18,718 nucleotides of DNA from positions 1 to 18,718 of the forward strand of contig JANXSE010000264.1 of the NCBI GenBank assembly GCA_025356695.1. The letters run 5' to 3'. The position numbers were made by a program, and so were the translations under genes. This document shows, piece by piece, positions 1 to 7,564 of the stretch (its first letter is position 1; each line of letters opens with the position of its first letter). The stretch comes from Betaproteobacteria bacterium (lineage in GTDB: Bacteria > Pseudomonadota > Gammaproteobacteria > Burkholderiales > SG8-41). The notes beneath the pieces are model-generated. The model ran no database searches, was not told the DNA's origin, and saw nothing but the letters and a program-made list of their open reading frames with translations.

Positions 1-1137
1 GCCTTCTTCATGGCCTTTGACCTTGTAGCCACGGCCGTCGAGCACCATCACAGCACCTTCGGCCGCGCCCTTGTCCACATATGAAGAAACCTTGTCGCGA
101 TGCACTTTGGTGACCAGCGGCCCCATGTCCATTTCCTTGCCATCGACCTTGCTGTCGCCGGGCCCGATGCGCAGCGCGGCGGCTTTTTCCTTCAGCTTGG
201 CGACCAGCGGATCGGCGGCCGCGCCGACCGCAACGACTGCCGAGATCGACATGCAGCGCTCGCCGGCCGAACCGTAAGCCGCGCCCATCAGCGCATCGGC
301 GGTAAATTCGAGGTCCGACGGATTGCTCGTCATGTCCGGCAGAATGACGGCATGGTTCTTGGCGCCACCGAGTGCCTGCACGCGTTTGCCGTTTTTCGAT
401 GCCGTCTCATAGATGTACTTGGCGATCGGCGTCGAACCGACGAAGGAGATGCCCCTGATGCCGGGATGATTGAGCAGGCAGTCGACCGCCTCCTTATCGC
501 CGTGCACGACGTTGAACACACCGTCGGGCAGGCCCGCTTGCGTCAACAGCTTCGCCATCAGCATCGACGCCGACGGCACTTTTTCCGACGGTTTGAGAAT
601 GAAGGTGTTGCCGCAGGCCAGCGCCACCGGAAACATCCACAGCGGCACCATCACCGGAAAGTTGAACGGCGTTATACCCGCGCAAACGCCGAGCGGCTGG
701 CGGATCGAATGGCAATCGACACCGGTGCCGATCTCTTCGCTGTATTCGCCCTTAATCAGGTGCGGAATACCCATCGCGAATTCCACCACCTCGATGCCGC
801 GCTGCACCGAGCCGGCGGCATCGGCCAGCGTCTTGCCGTGTTCCTGCGTCACCAGTTGCGCGAGCTCATTGCGGTTGGCTTCGAGCAGTTCGCGAAACTT
901 CATCAGCACGCGTGCGCGGCGCAGCACCGGCGCATCGCGCCAGGCCGGAAACGCTTTGGTCGCTGCCTGCACTGCGGTATCAATATCAGCGGCGTTGCAG
1001 AACGGGATCGTTTTCGTGACCTTGCCGGTCGCCGGATTGGTGATCTCACCGGCGCGCTGGCTGGACGCGACGCAGGGCTTGCCGTTGATCCACAACGGCA
1101 CCGACGGCAACTGCTGCAGGTCTGCTGGCTTGTTCAT
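1..1137 (-). CDS. mmsA: Methylmalonate-semialdehyde dehydrogenase (CoA-acylating), 3' end outside window
   Basis: Catalyses NAD- and CoA-dependent oxidation of methylmalonate semialdehyde to propionyl-CoA in valine (and related) catabolism; cytosolic. The 379 visible codons run open to base 1, so roughly 120 C-terminal residues of a family of about 500 are missing. Visible marks are the aldehyde-dehydrogenase motif TPFNFP (residues 156-161), the signature LGGAKNH (256-262) that replaces the usual general-base Glu segment in this subfamily, and the catalytic Cys295 in GSAGERCMS. The ATG at 1137 is preceded by GGAG seven bases upstream. It is divergent from the phospholipase D gene, with 94 bp between. 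Downstream partners such as mmsB would lie outside the window. The family call is firm; the valine pathway role is inferred from family knowledge. Confidence 0.93.
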   Translation of the reverse strand, partial: MNKPADLQQLPSVPLWINGKPCVASSQRAGEITNPATGKVTKTIPFCNAADIDTAVQAATKAFPAWRDAPVLRRARVLMKFRELLEANRNELAQLVTQEHGKTLADAAGSVQRGIEVVEFAMGIPHLIKGEYSEEIGTGVDCHSIRQPLGVCAGITPFNFPVMVPLWMFPVALACGNTFILKPSEKVPSASMLMAKLLTQAGLPDGVFNVVHGDKEAVDCLLNHPGIRGISFVGSTPIAKYIYETASKNGKRVQALGGAKNHAVILPDMTSNPSDLEFTADALMGAAYGSAGERCMSISAVVAVGAAADPLVAKLKEKAAALRIGPGDSKVDGKEMDMGPLVTKVHRDKVSSYVDKGAAEGAVMVLDGRGYKVKGHEEG

Positions 1138-1169
1138 TTTTCTACTCCATCTTTGTCGCGAAAACGTTG

Positions 1170-1198
1170 ATTCTATCAGCCGCAAGGTCCGCCGCGAA
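1170..1198 (-). promoter_or_regulatory. Possible sigma70 promoter for mmsA
   Basis: On the minus strand a TAGAAT -10 hexamer (1170-1175) sits 17 bp from a weak -35, TTCGCG (1193-1198), about 33 bases upstream of the mmsA ATG. The -10 is good and the -35 is poor. The -35 lies inside the inverted repeat at 1189-1207, so a protein bound there could affect this promoter. Prediction only. Confidence 0.3.
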
Positions 1199-1207
1199 CC
1201 GCGGCGG
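1189..1207. repeat. Perfect 8-bp inverted repeat between divergent genes
   Basis: CCGCCGCG and CGCGGCGG are perfect inverted copies separated by AAC. The repeat lies in the 94-bp gap between mmsA (-) and the phospholipase D gene (+), 25 bases before the latter's ATG. It could be an operator or an RNA hairpin in a 5' leader; a chance GC palindrome cannot be excluded. Confidence 0.45.
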
Positions 1208-1231
1208 CGCCCCCGTGCTACAGTTATTCGA

Positions 1232-2830
1232 ATGGATCAGCAGCTTAGAGAGAGTCCAGCACGTCGATGCCGCGGTTGGCAGGCCGTGGCGCTGCTTCTG
1301 CTCGTGCTTGCCGCAAGCTGCGCGACCATTCCGGACAACCACAAGGCCGAGCGTTCCTACGCCTTCAGCCGCCCGCAGGAAACCGCGCTGGGCCGCGCTT
1401 ATGCGGACAGCGCGAAGTACGCACGTCCCGGCGATTCCGGTTACCGCCTGCTCAACAACGGCATATCGGCGCTGATGACGCGCGCCGCCATGGCCGATCT
1501 CGCCGAAAAGGCGATTGACGTTCAGTACTACATCTTCGACAACGACGACGTCGGCCGCTTCCTGCTCGAGCGCCTGCTCGCCGCCGCCGAACGCGGTGTA
1601 CGCGTGCGCATACTGCTCGACGACAGCGAACTCGATTTCGAGGACGACTTTCTGGCGCGGCTGGATGCCCACCCCAACATCGAAATCCGGCTGTTCAATG
1701 CATTGCCGGGCCGCGCGCGCTGGTCACGCACGCTGCAACTGATCATGCATCTCGACCGCCTCGGCCGCCGCATGCACAACAAGATCTTTGCGGTGGACGG
1801 CCAGGTCGTGGTACTCGGCGGCCGCAACATCGGCAATCGCTATTTCGAGGCGCGCGCGGAATCCAACTTCCGCGACGTCGACGTGTTTGCCACGGGCCGC
1901 ATCGTCGATGAAGTCGGCCGCCAGTTCGACGCATTCTGGAACAGCGATATCGTCACGCCCGTCGCGGCCTTCGCGCGTGCGCCGTTGCAGCCCGCAGCCG
2001 AACTTTTTGCCATGCTCAAACCGGGCGACAACACGATCGGCCCGCAGGCCGAATACCGGCAAAGCGCCGCCGAATACCGGCGCCGCGTCAGCCATGCCCA
2101 CGACGAATTGATCTGGGCCAAGGGCTCAGCGATCGCCGAACCGCCGGTGCGCCAGGCACCGGGCCAGACCAAGCCCTCAGCCGAAATCGCGCGCGCGCAT
2201 GCCATCGTGCGCCAACAGACGCAAAAAGAAATGACCATGGAGGTCGCCTATTTCGTGCCGGGCGAGCGCGGAGCCGAACTGCTGTCGCAAATGGTACAAC
2301 GCGGCGTGCGCGTGCGCATCCTCACCAATTCACTGACGTCGAACGACGTGCCCGCAGTGCATGCCGGCTATTCGCGCTATCGCGAAGGGCTGATCCGCGG
2401 CGGCATCGATTTGCACGAATACCGCGCCGATGCGCCGCGCCCGGAGCGGCGCCAGCAGCTCATGCACCTTGGACGCTCAGCCTCGGCGCTGCACGCCAAA
2501 GTCGTCATCTATGACCGCCATCTGGTCTGGATCGGCAGCGCCAATTTCGATCCGCGCTCACGCCGTCTCAACACCGAGGATGGTCTGATGATCGACAGCA
2601 ACATCCTCGCCGAACGCCTGCTCGCCACCATCGAACAGGATTTTTCCGCCGAGAACAGCTGGCGGCTCGCACTTGAGCAGGCGCCGGATTCCAACCGCTC
2701 GCAGCTCGTCTGGACCGGCAGCAGCGACGGCAAAACGGTGCGCTTTACCGATGAACCGGGCGCCAGCGTGTGGCAACACCTCAAAGTGATGTTCATCTCC
2801 ATCCTGCCGGGGATGGAAGAACTGCTTTAG
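1232..2830 (+). CDS. Phospholipase D family protein, cardiolipin synthase (ClsC-like), putative lipoprotein
   Basis: A 532-residue protein with two HxKx4D (HKD) motifs, the paired catalytic half-sites of the phospholipase D superfamily. The first is His182/Lys184/Asp189 followed by GGRNIGN; the second is His421/Lys423/Asp428 followed by GSANFDPRSRRLNTE. This arrangement resembles bacterial cardiolipin synthase C, which transfers phosphatidyl groups between phospholipids at the membrane. The N-terminus has basic residues, a hydrophobic run and a lipobox-like VLAASC ending at Cys30, suggesting a membrane-anchored periplasmic-facing lipoprotein. The ATG at 1232 was chosen because it gives this signal; the open frame upstream is a shadow of mmsA. 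No convincing ribosome site precedes it. Its stop overlaps the lutB stop tail to tail. Substrate (cardiolipin synthesis or phospholipid hydrolysis) is not shown by the sequence. Confidence 0.88.
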   Translation: MDQQLRESPARRCRGWQAVALLLLVLAASCATIPDNHKAERSYAFSRPQETALGRAYADSAKYARPGDSGYRLLNNGISALMTRAAMADLAEKAIDVQYYIFDNDDVGRFLLERLLAAAERGVRVRILLDDSELDFEDDFLARLDAHPNIEIRLFNALPGRARWSRTLQLIMHLDRLGRRMHNKIFAVDGQVVVLGGRNIGNRYFEARAESNFRDVDVFATGRIVDEVGRQFDAFWNSDIVTPVAAFARAPLQPAAELFAMLKPGDNTIGPQAEYRQSAAEYRRRVSHAHDELIWAKGSAIAEPPVRQAPGQTKPSAEIARAHAIVRQQTQKEMTMEVAYFVPGERGAELLSQMVQRGVRVRILTNSLTSNDVPAVHAGYSRYREGLIRGGIDLHEYRADAPRPERRQQLMHLGRSASALHAKVVIYDRHLVWIGSANFDPRSRRLNTEDGLMIDSNILAERLLATIEQDFSAENSWRLALEQAPDSNRSQLVWTGSSDGKTVRFTDEPGASVWQHLKVMFISILPGMEELL

Positions 2831-4227
2831 CGTTTGCGCTGCGCGTAGAGTTCGCGAAAGGTTTTGCCCTGCGGCGCCGGCATATCGCGGCCCTGCGTCC
2901 AACCGCCGGCGAACGGCAGGTGATGAATCAAACGCTGCGAACCGCCGAGCCACGCCAGCACGCGCACGCCGATCGACGACAGCAGCGCGTAGAGCGACGG
3001 GTAACGCGCCGCGCGGCCCCATAACCAGAGGCCTGCGCGCTCGCGCCACGGCCGCAAGCCCCGCGCGAACTGCCGCTCGCGCAGTTTGCGCATCAGATCG
3101 GCGAGCGGAATTTTCACCGGGCAGACGACGCCGCATTGATTGCACAGCGTCGCCGCCTGCGGCAGATCGAGCGCCTGTTCCAGGCTGCCCAGCGTTGAGG
3201 TGAGTATCGAACCCATCGGCCCCGGATAGACCCAGCCATAGGCATGGCCGCCGACGCTTTGGTAGACGGGGCAATGGTTCATGCAGGCGCCGCAGCGTAT
3301 GCAGCGCAACATTGCCTGCATGTCGGTGCCGAGCAGCTTCGAACGCCCGCCGTCAAGCAGGATGACGTGAAAATGCTGTGGGCCGCCCTCGCCCTCTGCA
3401 GCCGCGCCGCTGGTGATCGAAATGTAATTGGTAATCGACTGCCCGGTCGCCGAGCGCGGCAACAGGCGCAACAAGGTGGTGAGGTCCTCGCGCGTCGCCA
3501 CCACCTTCTCAATGCCGGTGATCGCCACGTGCACGCGCGGCAGCGTCGTCGTCATGCGGCCGTTGCCCTCATTGGTGACGATCACAGTCGAACCGGTTTC
3601 GGCGACGACGAAGTTGGCCCCCGAGATGCCCATGTCCGCCGTCAGAAAATGCCCGCGCAGTTGCTCGCGCGCCTCGCGGGTGAGTGCCGCCGGATCTGAG
3701 TTGCGTGGCAAATGGTGCTTTGCCGCGAACAAATCGGCGATCTCTTCGCGCCCCTTGTGGATCACCGGCGCGATGATGTGCGACGGCGGCTCCTTGGCGA
3801 GCTGCAGGATGTATTCACCGAGATCGGTCTCGACCACCTGCACGCCGGCGCCTTCGAGCGCGTCGTTGAGCGAACACTCCTCGCTCACCATCGACTTCGA
3901 CTTGATGACCTTTTTGACGTCGTAACGCGCCGCCAGTTCGCAGACGATGCGATTGACGTCGTCAGTGGTCTCGGCCCAATGCACCACAGCTCCGCGTGCC
4001 GTCGCATTGCGCTCGAAGGTTTCCAGATAAACGTCGAGGTTGGCCAGCGTGCGGTCGCGGATCGCCGCAGCCGCACTGCGGATTTCTTCGAAGTTGTCGA
4101 GCTCGAGCATGCGCTCGGCACGCCCCTTGACGAAATTGCCCTGCAGTTTGCGCAGTGCCGCCTGCAGTTTGACGTCGGCGAGCTTGGCGCCGGCGCGGGC
4201 CTTGAACTGGAGGGAGGCGATCTGCAT
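2827..4227 (-). CDS. lutB: LutB-type iron-sulfur protein (lactate/2-hydroxyacid oxidation)
   Basis: A 466-residue protein of the LutB/YkgF family. In the LutABC complex this subunit carries electrons from oxidation of L-lactate to pyruvate; cytosolic. The N-terminal two thirds is the LUD (DUF162) domain, with typical stretches SKSMVSEE (110-117) and EGNGR (220-224). Ferredoxin-type cysteines follow: Cys309, 312, 315 and 319 (CxxCxxCxxxCP), then Cys362, 365 and 369 before PVKIPL. The second cluster shows three cysteines, with Ala359 where a fourth could sit. The ATG at 4227 has a weak ribosome site. It lies 68 bp after the 97-residue orphan gene and may be co-transcribed with it. LutA is 2.5 kb upstream in the same orientation, separated by two enzyme genes, and no lutC is visible. 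The actual substrate may not be lactate. Confidence 0.9.
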   Translation of the reverse strand: MQIASLQFKARAGAKLADVKLQAALRKLQGNFVKGRAERMLELDNFEEIRSAAAAIRDRTLANLDVYLETFERNATARGAVVHWAETTDDVNRIVCELAARYDVKKVIKSKSMVSEECSLNDALEGAGVQVVETDLGEYILQLAKEPPSHIIAPVIHKGREEIADLFAAKHHLPRNSDPAALTREAREQLRGHFLTADMGISGANFVVAETGSTVIVTNEGNGRMTTTLPRVHVAITGIEKVVATREDLTTLLRLLPRSATGQSITNYISITSGAAAEGEGGPQHFHVILLDGGRSKLLGTDMQAMLRCIRCGACMNHCPVYQSVGGHAYGWVYPGPMGSILTSTLGSLEQALDLPQAATLCNQCGVVCPVKIPLADLMRKLRERQFARGLRPWRERAGLWLWGRAARYPSLYALLSSIGVRVLAWLGGSQRLIHHLPFAGGWTQGRDMPAPQGKTFRELYAQRKR

Positions 4228-4295
4228 GGCGGGATGCTACACGATTTGCCCGCGCGGCATGACGGGCGACAGCAGCGGGGCCGCGCGGCACGAAA

Positions 4296-4589
4296 TCAGT
4301 TCAGCCCGGGGATCTTGAGCTGGACCGCAATATCGATATAGCGCCCGGTGACGAGTTCCTCATGCGGGTGCGGCAGCTGCAGATCGTGCCGGTGCAGCAT
4401 GTCGTCGATCGTGCGGCCGGCGCACTGCGCGGTCAGAAATATCTGCACGGCATCGGTCAACGCCGATATGGCTTCAAATTTGGTCTCGCCTTCGCAGGTG
4501 GCGGGCAACAGGAAACAGGATGCCACGAAGCGCCCGTTTTCATCGCGCACTTCAACCGGCACCTTGAAATAGACCTGCAATGCTTTCAA
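4296..4589 (-). CDS. Small conserved-looking protein of unknown function (possible HicB-like fold)
   Basis: A 97-residue open frame that I do not recognise firmly. The segment ENGRFVASCFLLP followed by CEGET, FEAISALTDAVQIFL and a C-terminal tail loosely resembles the beta-beta-beta-alpha pattern of HicB/DUF1902-type proteins, but no HicA toxin gene is next to it. The start chosen is TTG at 4589, because AGGGAG lies eight bases upstream and a good promoter lies about 43 bases upstream. The frame stays open to an ATG at 4766, but that part lies over the end of the enolase gene and reads as low-complexity Arg-rich shadow sequence. Its placement between the enolase and lutB suggests co-expression with lutB. 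Function unknown. Confidence 0.6.
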   Translation of the reverse strand: MKALQVYFKVPVEVRDENGRFVASCFLLPATCEGETKFEAISALTDAVQIFLTAQCAGRTIDDMLHRHDLQLPHPHEELVTGRYIDIAVQLKIPGLN

Positions 4590-4631
4590 AAACTTTTCTC
4601 CCTGTGGTCGGCCGCGATGGCCGACGGCGAA

Positions 4632-4662
4632 ATTATATACGCACGGCCGAACAACTTGCCAA
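4632..4662 (-). promoter_or_regulatory. Sigma70-like promoter before the orphan gene and lutB
   Basis: On the minus strand a consensus -10 TATAAT (4632-4637) is preceded by TTGGCA (4657-4662) with a 19-bp spacer. The site lies in the 88-bp gap after the enolase gene and about 43 bases before the proposed TTG start at 4589. It would let the orphan gene and lutB be transcribed apart from lutA and the two enzyme genes. The spacer is two bases longer than ideal. Confidence 0.5.
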
Positions 4663-4677
4663 CGCCCGATGCGTCGG

Positions 4678-5772
4678 TCAACGCAATTCGTAATGCCTGA
4701 GCGCGTCTTCGTTCCAGACCAGCCCGTTGCCCGGCCGCTGCGGCACCACGACGTGACCGTCGGCAATCACCAGTGGCTCTTCGACAATCGCGTTGGCCCA
4801 GTCGACATATTCCAGCCAGTGCGCGGTCGGCGTCGCCGCCAGCAGATGCGCGCTGACCTCCGGAAACAGATGCGATGACAGCGGAATACGACGCGTATTT
4901 GCGATCGCGGCCGCCTGCCGCCAGCCCGTCACACCGCCGATCCGCTCCAGATCGGGCATGACGTAATCGCAGGCGCCGCGGTCGAGTGCTTCGTGCATGG
5001 CATACGGCAGCGAGAAGTTCTCGCCGATCTGGATCGGCGTCGTCAGCACCTGCGCCAGTCGCGCGTTGCCGGCATAATCGTCGTGCCGGACCGGCTCTTC
5101 GATCCAGTAAACGCCGTGCTCGTCGAACGCGCGGCCGCGTGCCAGCGCCTCTTCGACGGACAACGCCTGGTTGTAATCGACCATGATCTTCACATGCTCG
5201 CCTATGCTCGCGCGCACCGCCGCCAGCGCCGCAAGGTCTTCCTTCAGCGTCGGGTAACCCAGCCGCAGTTTCATCGCCTTGAATCCGCCGGCCAGCAGTT
5301 TTTCCGCTTCATCGGCCAGCGCGGCCGGCGCCATCAGTCCAAGGCCGCAACTGTTGTAGGCCGGGATGGATTTGGGCGCGCCGCCGATCAGGGTGGCCAG
5401 CGGCACCTTCGCCGCAATCGCCAGCGCATCCCAGCACGCCGTGTCGAGCGCCGCCATTGCCATGCGCACGATGCCCTGCACACCGATCAGCGTGTAGCGT
5501 TTGTTGAGCGTTGCCCACCACGCCGCCGGATCGAGGGGCGTGCCCGCCAGCGCAGAGGCTGCGTCTTCGAGCATGGTCTTAATCGGCCCAGCCGCGGCGC
5601 GCATATAACAAAATAAATACGTCCGGCCGGTGATGCCTTCATTGGTTTCGACATCGACCAGCAGCAACGGCGCCGCACGCACCGCCGCCGCGCTGGTGCC
5701 CAGCACATAGGTCATCGGCACCTCGACCGCGCGCGCTTTGACTCCGCGCAACGTGAGGCGGTTCGGCTGCAT
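4678..5772 (-). CDS. Mandelate racemase-like enolase superfamily enzyme
   Basis: A 364-residue member of the enolase superfamily, strongly resembling Pseudomonas mandelate racemase along its length (shared stretches IMVDYNQ, GGVTGW, SAHLLAATPTAHWLE). Enzymes of this class remove the proton alpha to a carboxylate with Mg2+ bound in a TIM barrel. Metal ligands appear as Asp199, Glu225 and Glu251. The His-Asp pair is His301 (in SSHLF) and Asp274, and Glu321 matches Glu317 of mandelate racemase. The KxK motif is altered: Lys168 is kept, but the S-face base Lys166 is replaced by Arg170 (MKLRLG). The enzyme may therefore be a slow racemase, a one-sided epimerase or an acid dehydratase. The ATG at 5772 was chosen because it lies two bases after the preceding stop, implying translational coupling, and the frame upstream is shadow. 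Superfamily certain; substrate unknown. Confidence 0.9.
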   Translation of the reverse strand: MQPNRLTLRGVKARAVEVPMTYVLGTSAAAVRAAPLLLVDVETNEGITGRTYLFCYMRAAAGPIKTMLEDAASALAGTPLDPAAWWATLNKRYTLIGVQGIVRMAMAALDTACWDALAIAAKVPLATLIGGAPKSIPAYNSCGLGLMAPAALADEAEKLLAGGFKAMKLRLGYPTLKEDLAALAAVRASIGEHVKIMVDYNQALSVEEALARGRAFDEHGVYWIEEPVRHDDYAGNARLAQVLTTPIQIGENFSLPYAMHEALDRGACDYVMPDLERIGGVTGWRQAAAIANTRRIPLSSHLFPEVSAHLLAATPTAHWLEYVDWANAIVEEPLVIADGHVVVPQRPGNGLVWNEDALRHYELR

Positions 5773-5774
5773 GA

Positions 5775-6701
5775 TTATTTTTTCGAACCCGCAGCGTGCA
5801 ACGCCAGCACGTCCCACACCGCGCGATTGCACGGCGTGGGCACAGCGACCCTGGCGCCGAGCGTCACCACGCCGCCGCTCAGCCATTCCACTTCGAGTGA
5901 ATTGCCATGTTCAAGATCGTGGTGCAACGATGAAGTCATCTCCGGCGACAGCGTATTGGCGAAGGCCAGCCGCTGCTCGGCATAATCCGCCGGCAGGTTG
6001 ACGCCGAGCGCGCGACCGACAGCGACGGTTTCGCGCATCAGGTCGAGCAGGAAAGCACGCGTCTGCGGATTGGCGCGCACCGGGCCCAGCGTCTTGCGCA
6101 TGCTCGCCGTCGAACCCGAGAGTCCAACGAGAAACACATATTTTTCCCACAGCGTGCGGCGGATATCGGCAGAGATTTCAGCATCGATGCCGGTGCGTTT
6201 CAGTACGGCAAACAGCGCCTCGGCGCGCGGTGAACGGCTGCCATCGTATTCGCCGAACACCATGCGCTGCATCGCACCGGTCTGTTTGATTACGCCGGGG
6301 CGCGCCACATGCGTGCCGACATAGGCCACACCACCCATCACCGCGCGCTCGCCGAAGTGCCCGCGCAGGATGTCGTCCTTGATCACGCCGTTCTGCAGCG
6401 ACAGCACCGCGGTGTCCGGCCCGACCAGCGGCTTGATCGAACGCGCCACGTTGTCGAGATCCCAGAGCTTCACGGCAATGATAACCAGATCGGCAACGCC
6501 CAGTTTCGCCGGGTCGTCGCTGGCGCGCACTTTCGGCACGTGCACGACCGGATGCGAATCGCTCTCGATCGTCAGGCCGTGATCGAGCATCACCGCCAGA
6601 TGTTTGCCGCGCGCAACAAACGACACATCACAACCGACGTTAGCGAGGTGCCCACCGTAAAACCCGCCGACGCCGCCTGAGCCCATTACTGCAATTTTCA
6701 T
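5775..6701 (-). CDS. Ketopantoate reductase-like (PanE/ApbA family) dehydrogenase
   Basis: A 308-residue NAD(P)-dependent reductase of the 2-dehydropantoate 2-reductase family. It has an N-terminal Rossmann fold with GSGGVGG at residues 7-13, the LQNG motif (102-105), catalytic Lys187 in WEKYVF, and Glu270 in the helical C-terminal domain (SLEVEWLSG), where the E. coli enzyme has a substrate-binding Glu. True PanE makes pantoate for coenzyme A synthesis. The position inside a lutA-enolase-lutB cluster suggests a catabolic paralogue that interconverts a 2-oxo and a 2-hydroxy acid, so I give no panE symbol. The ATG at 6701 overlaps the lutA stop as ATGA and follows GGAGGAA, a strong ribosome site. 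The family is clear and the physiological role is inferred from neighbours. Confidence 0.88.
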   Translation of the reverse strand: MKIAVMGSGGVGGFYGGHLANVGCDVSFVARGKHLAVMLDHGLTIESDSHPVVHVPKVRASDDPAKLGVADLVIIAVKLWDLDNVARSIKPLVGPDTAVLSLQNGVIKDDILRGHFGERAVMGGVAYVGTHVARPGVIKQTGAMQRMVFGEYDGSRSPRAEALFAVLKRTGIDAEISADIRRTLWEKYVFLVGLSGSTASMRKTLGPVRANPQTRAFLLDLMRETVAVGRALGVNLPADYAEQRLAFANTLSPEMTSSLHHDLEHGNSLEVEWLSGGVVTLGARVAVPTPCNRAVWDVLALHAAGSKK

Positions 6702-7426
6702 GTTTCCTCCGAACCGGCCAGCACTTCGGCCACGTGCAGGACCTGCGTTTTGTCGTCGCCGCGGCGGCGCAGCCGGCCTTCGATGTTGAGCATGCAACCG
6801 AGGTCGCCGAGCACCACCGCTTTGGCGCCGGTGGCACACAGGTTCTCGCATTTGCGGTCGGCGATATGCGTGGAAATGTCGCCGAACTTGACCGAGAAGG
6901 TGCCGCCGAATCCGCAGCAGGCCTCGGCCTCGTTCATTTCCTCGATCTTCAGGCCGGCCACCTTGCCGAGCAGTGAACGTGGTTGTTGTTTGACGCCGAG
7001 TTCGCGCAAACCCGAGCAGGAATCGTGATAAGTGATAGTGCCGTCGTAACGGCCAGGTACCGCATCGATCTTCAGCACGTTAACGAGAAAATCGCACAAC
7101 TCGAAAGTCTTCGCGCACAGCGCCGCGGCACGCGATTCGTCCGCGTCACCGGCAAACAAATCGGGATAATGCGCTTTGATCATGCCGGCGCAGGAACCCG
7201 ACGGCGCCACCACATAGTCGTAGCCTTCAAATTCGCCGAGAACCTTGCGCGCCAGCAGCAGCGCCGAATCGCGGTCGCCCGAGTTGTAGCCGGGCTGGCC
7301 GCAGCAGGTCTGCGCGCGCGGCACTTCCACCGTGCAGCCGGCGCCCTCAAGCAGGCGCAAGGCCGCCATCGCAATCGACGGCCGCATGAGGTCGACGAGA
7401 CAGGTGACGAAGAGGCCGACGCGCAT
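6698..7426 (-). CDS. lutA: LutA-type (Fe-S)-binding oxidoreductase subunit
   Basis: A 242-residue protein of the LutA/YkgE/GlpC-C-terminal type, with two cysteine-rich CCG domains: Cys41-Cys42-Gly43 (TCCGQPGYNSGD) and Cys170-Cys171-Gly172 (ACCGFGG). Other conserved cysteines are Cys79, Cys137 (HDSC) and Cys211. In the lactate utilisation system LutA works with LutB and LutC to oxidise L-lactate to pyruvate; CCG domains usually bind iron-sulfur clusters and pass electrons. It is the first main gene of the minus-strand cluster, overlaps the reductase gene by four bases and faces the IclR-type gene divergently. The ATG at 7426 begins MRVGLFVTCLVD, the usual N-terminus of this family. There is no clear ribosome site, but a short upstream frame ends at TGATG. 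A glycolate-oxidase-like partner would have to be elsewhere. Confidence 0.88.
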   Translation of the reverse strand: MRVGLFVTCLVDLMRPSIAMAALRLLEGAGCTVEVPRAQTCCGQPGYNSGDRDSALLLARKVLGEFEGYDYVVAPSGSCAGMIKAHYPDLFAGDADESRAAALCAKTFELCDFLVNVLKIDAVPGRYDGTITYHDSCSGLRELGVKQQPRSLLGKVAGLKIEEMNEAEACCGFGGTFSVKFGDISTHIADRKCENLCATGAKAVVLGDLGCMLNIEGRLRRRGDDKTQVLHVAEVLAGSEET

Positions 7427-7494
7427 CAGCGCAGACCCGCGCGTGTTGCTGCGTTCGTCACGGCCGTTCGAAATATTGCAGCCACGCTCTTCAT
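7426..7494 (-). CDS. Possible 22-residue leader peptide upstream of lutA
   Basis: A short frame beginning with ATG at 7494, seven bases after AGGA, ends in TGA overlapping the lutA ATG (TGATG). Such overlaps often couple translation, which could explain why lutA has no ribosome site of its own. The peptide has no recognisable motif. It is too short to call by coding statistics and may be chance. Confidence 0.18.
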   Translation of the reverse strand: MKSVAAIFRTAVTNAATRAGLR

Positions 7495-7564
7495 AATGGT
7501 CCTATCCGCATTGCGCCCGTTCATTTTGCCACAGCCGCCGGCGTGATGATCTCTATGCCTGCGG

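Noticed and set aside
100..1231. Plus-strand open frames of 356 residues (100-1170) and a long N-terminal extension (470-1231) of the phospholipase D frame.
   Set aside because: They lie antisense over mmsA, whose minus-strand translation shows clear dehydrogenase motifs; the plus-strand translations are Arg/His- or Ser-rich with no motif.
4228..4295. HicA toxin partner for the HicB-like orphan protein.
   Set aside because: The adjacent gaps are too short and no HicA-type His-containing motif was found on either strand.
4590..4766. ATG-initiated extension of the 97-residue protein.
   Set aside because: It overlaps the end of the enolase gene, reads as Arg-rich shadow, and the promoter and ribosome site lie downstream of that ATG.
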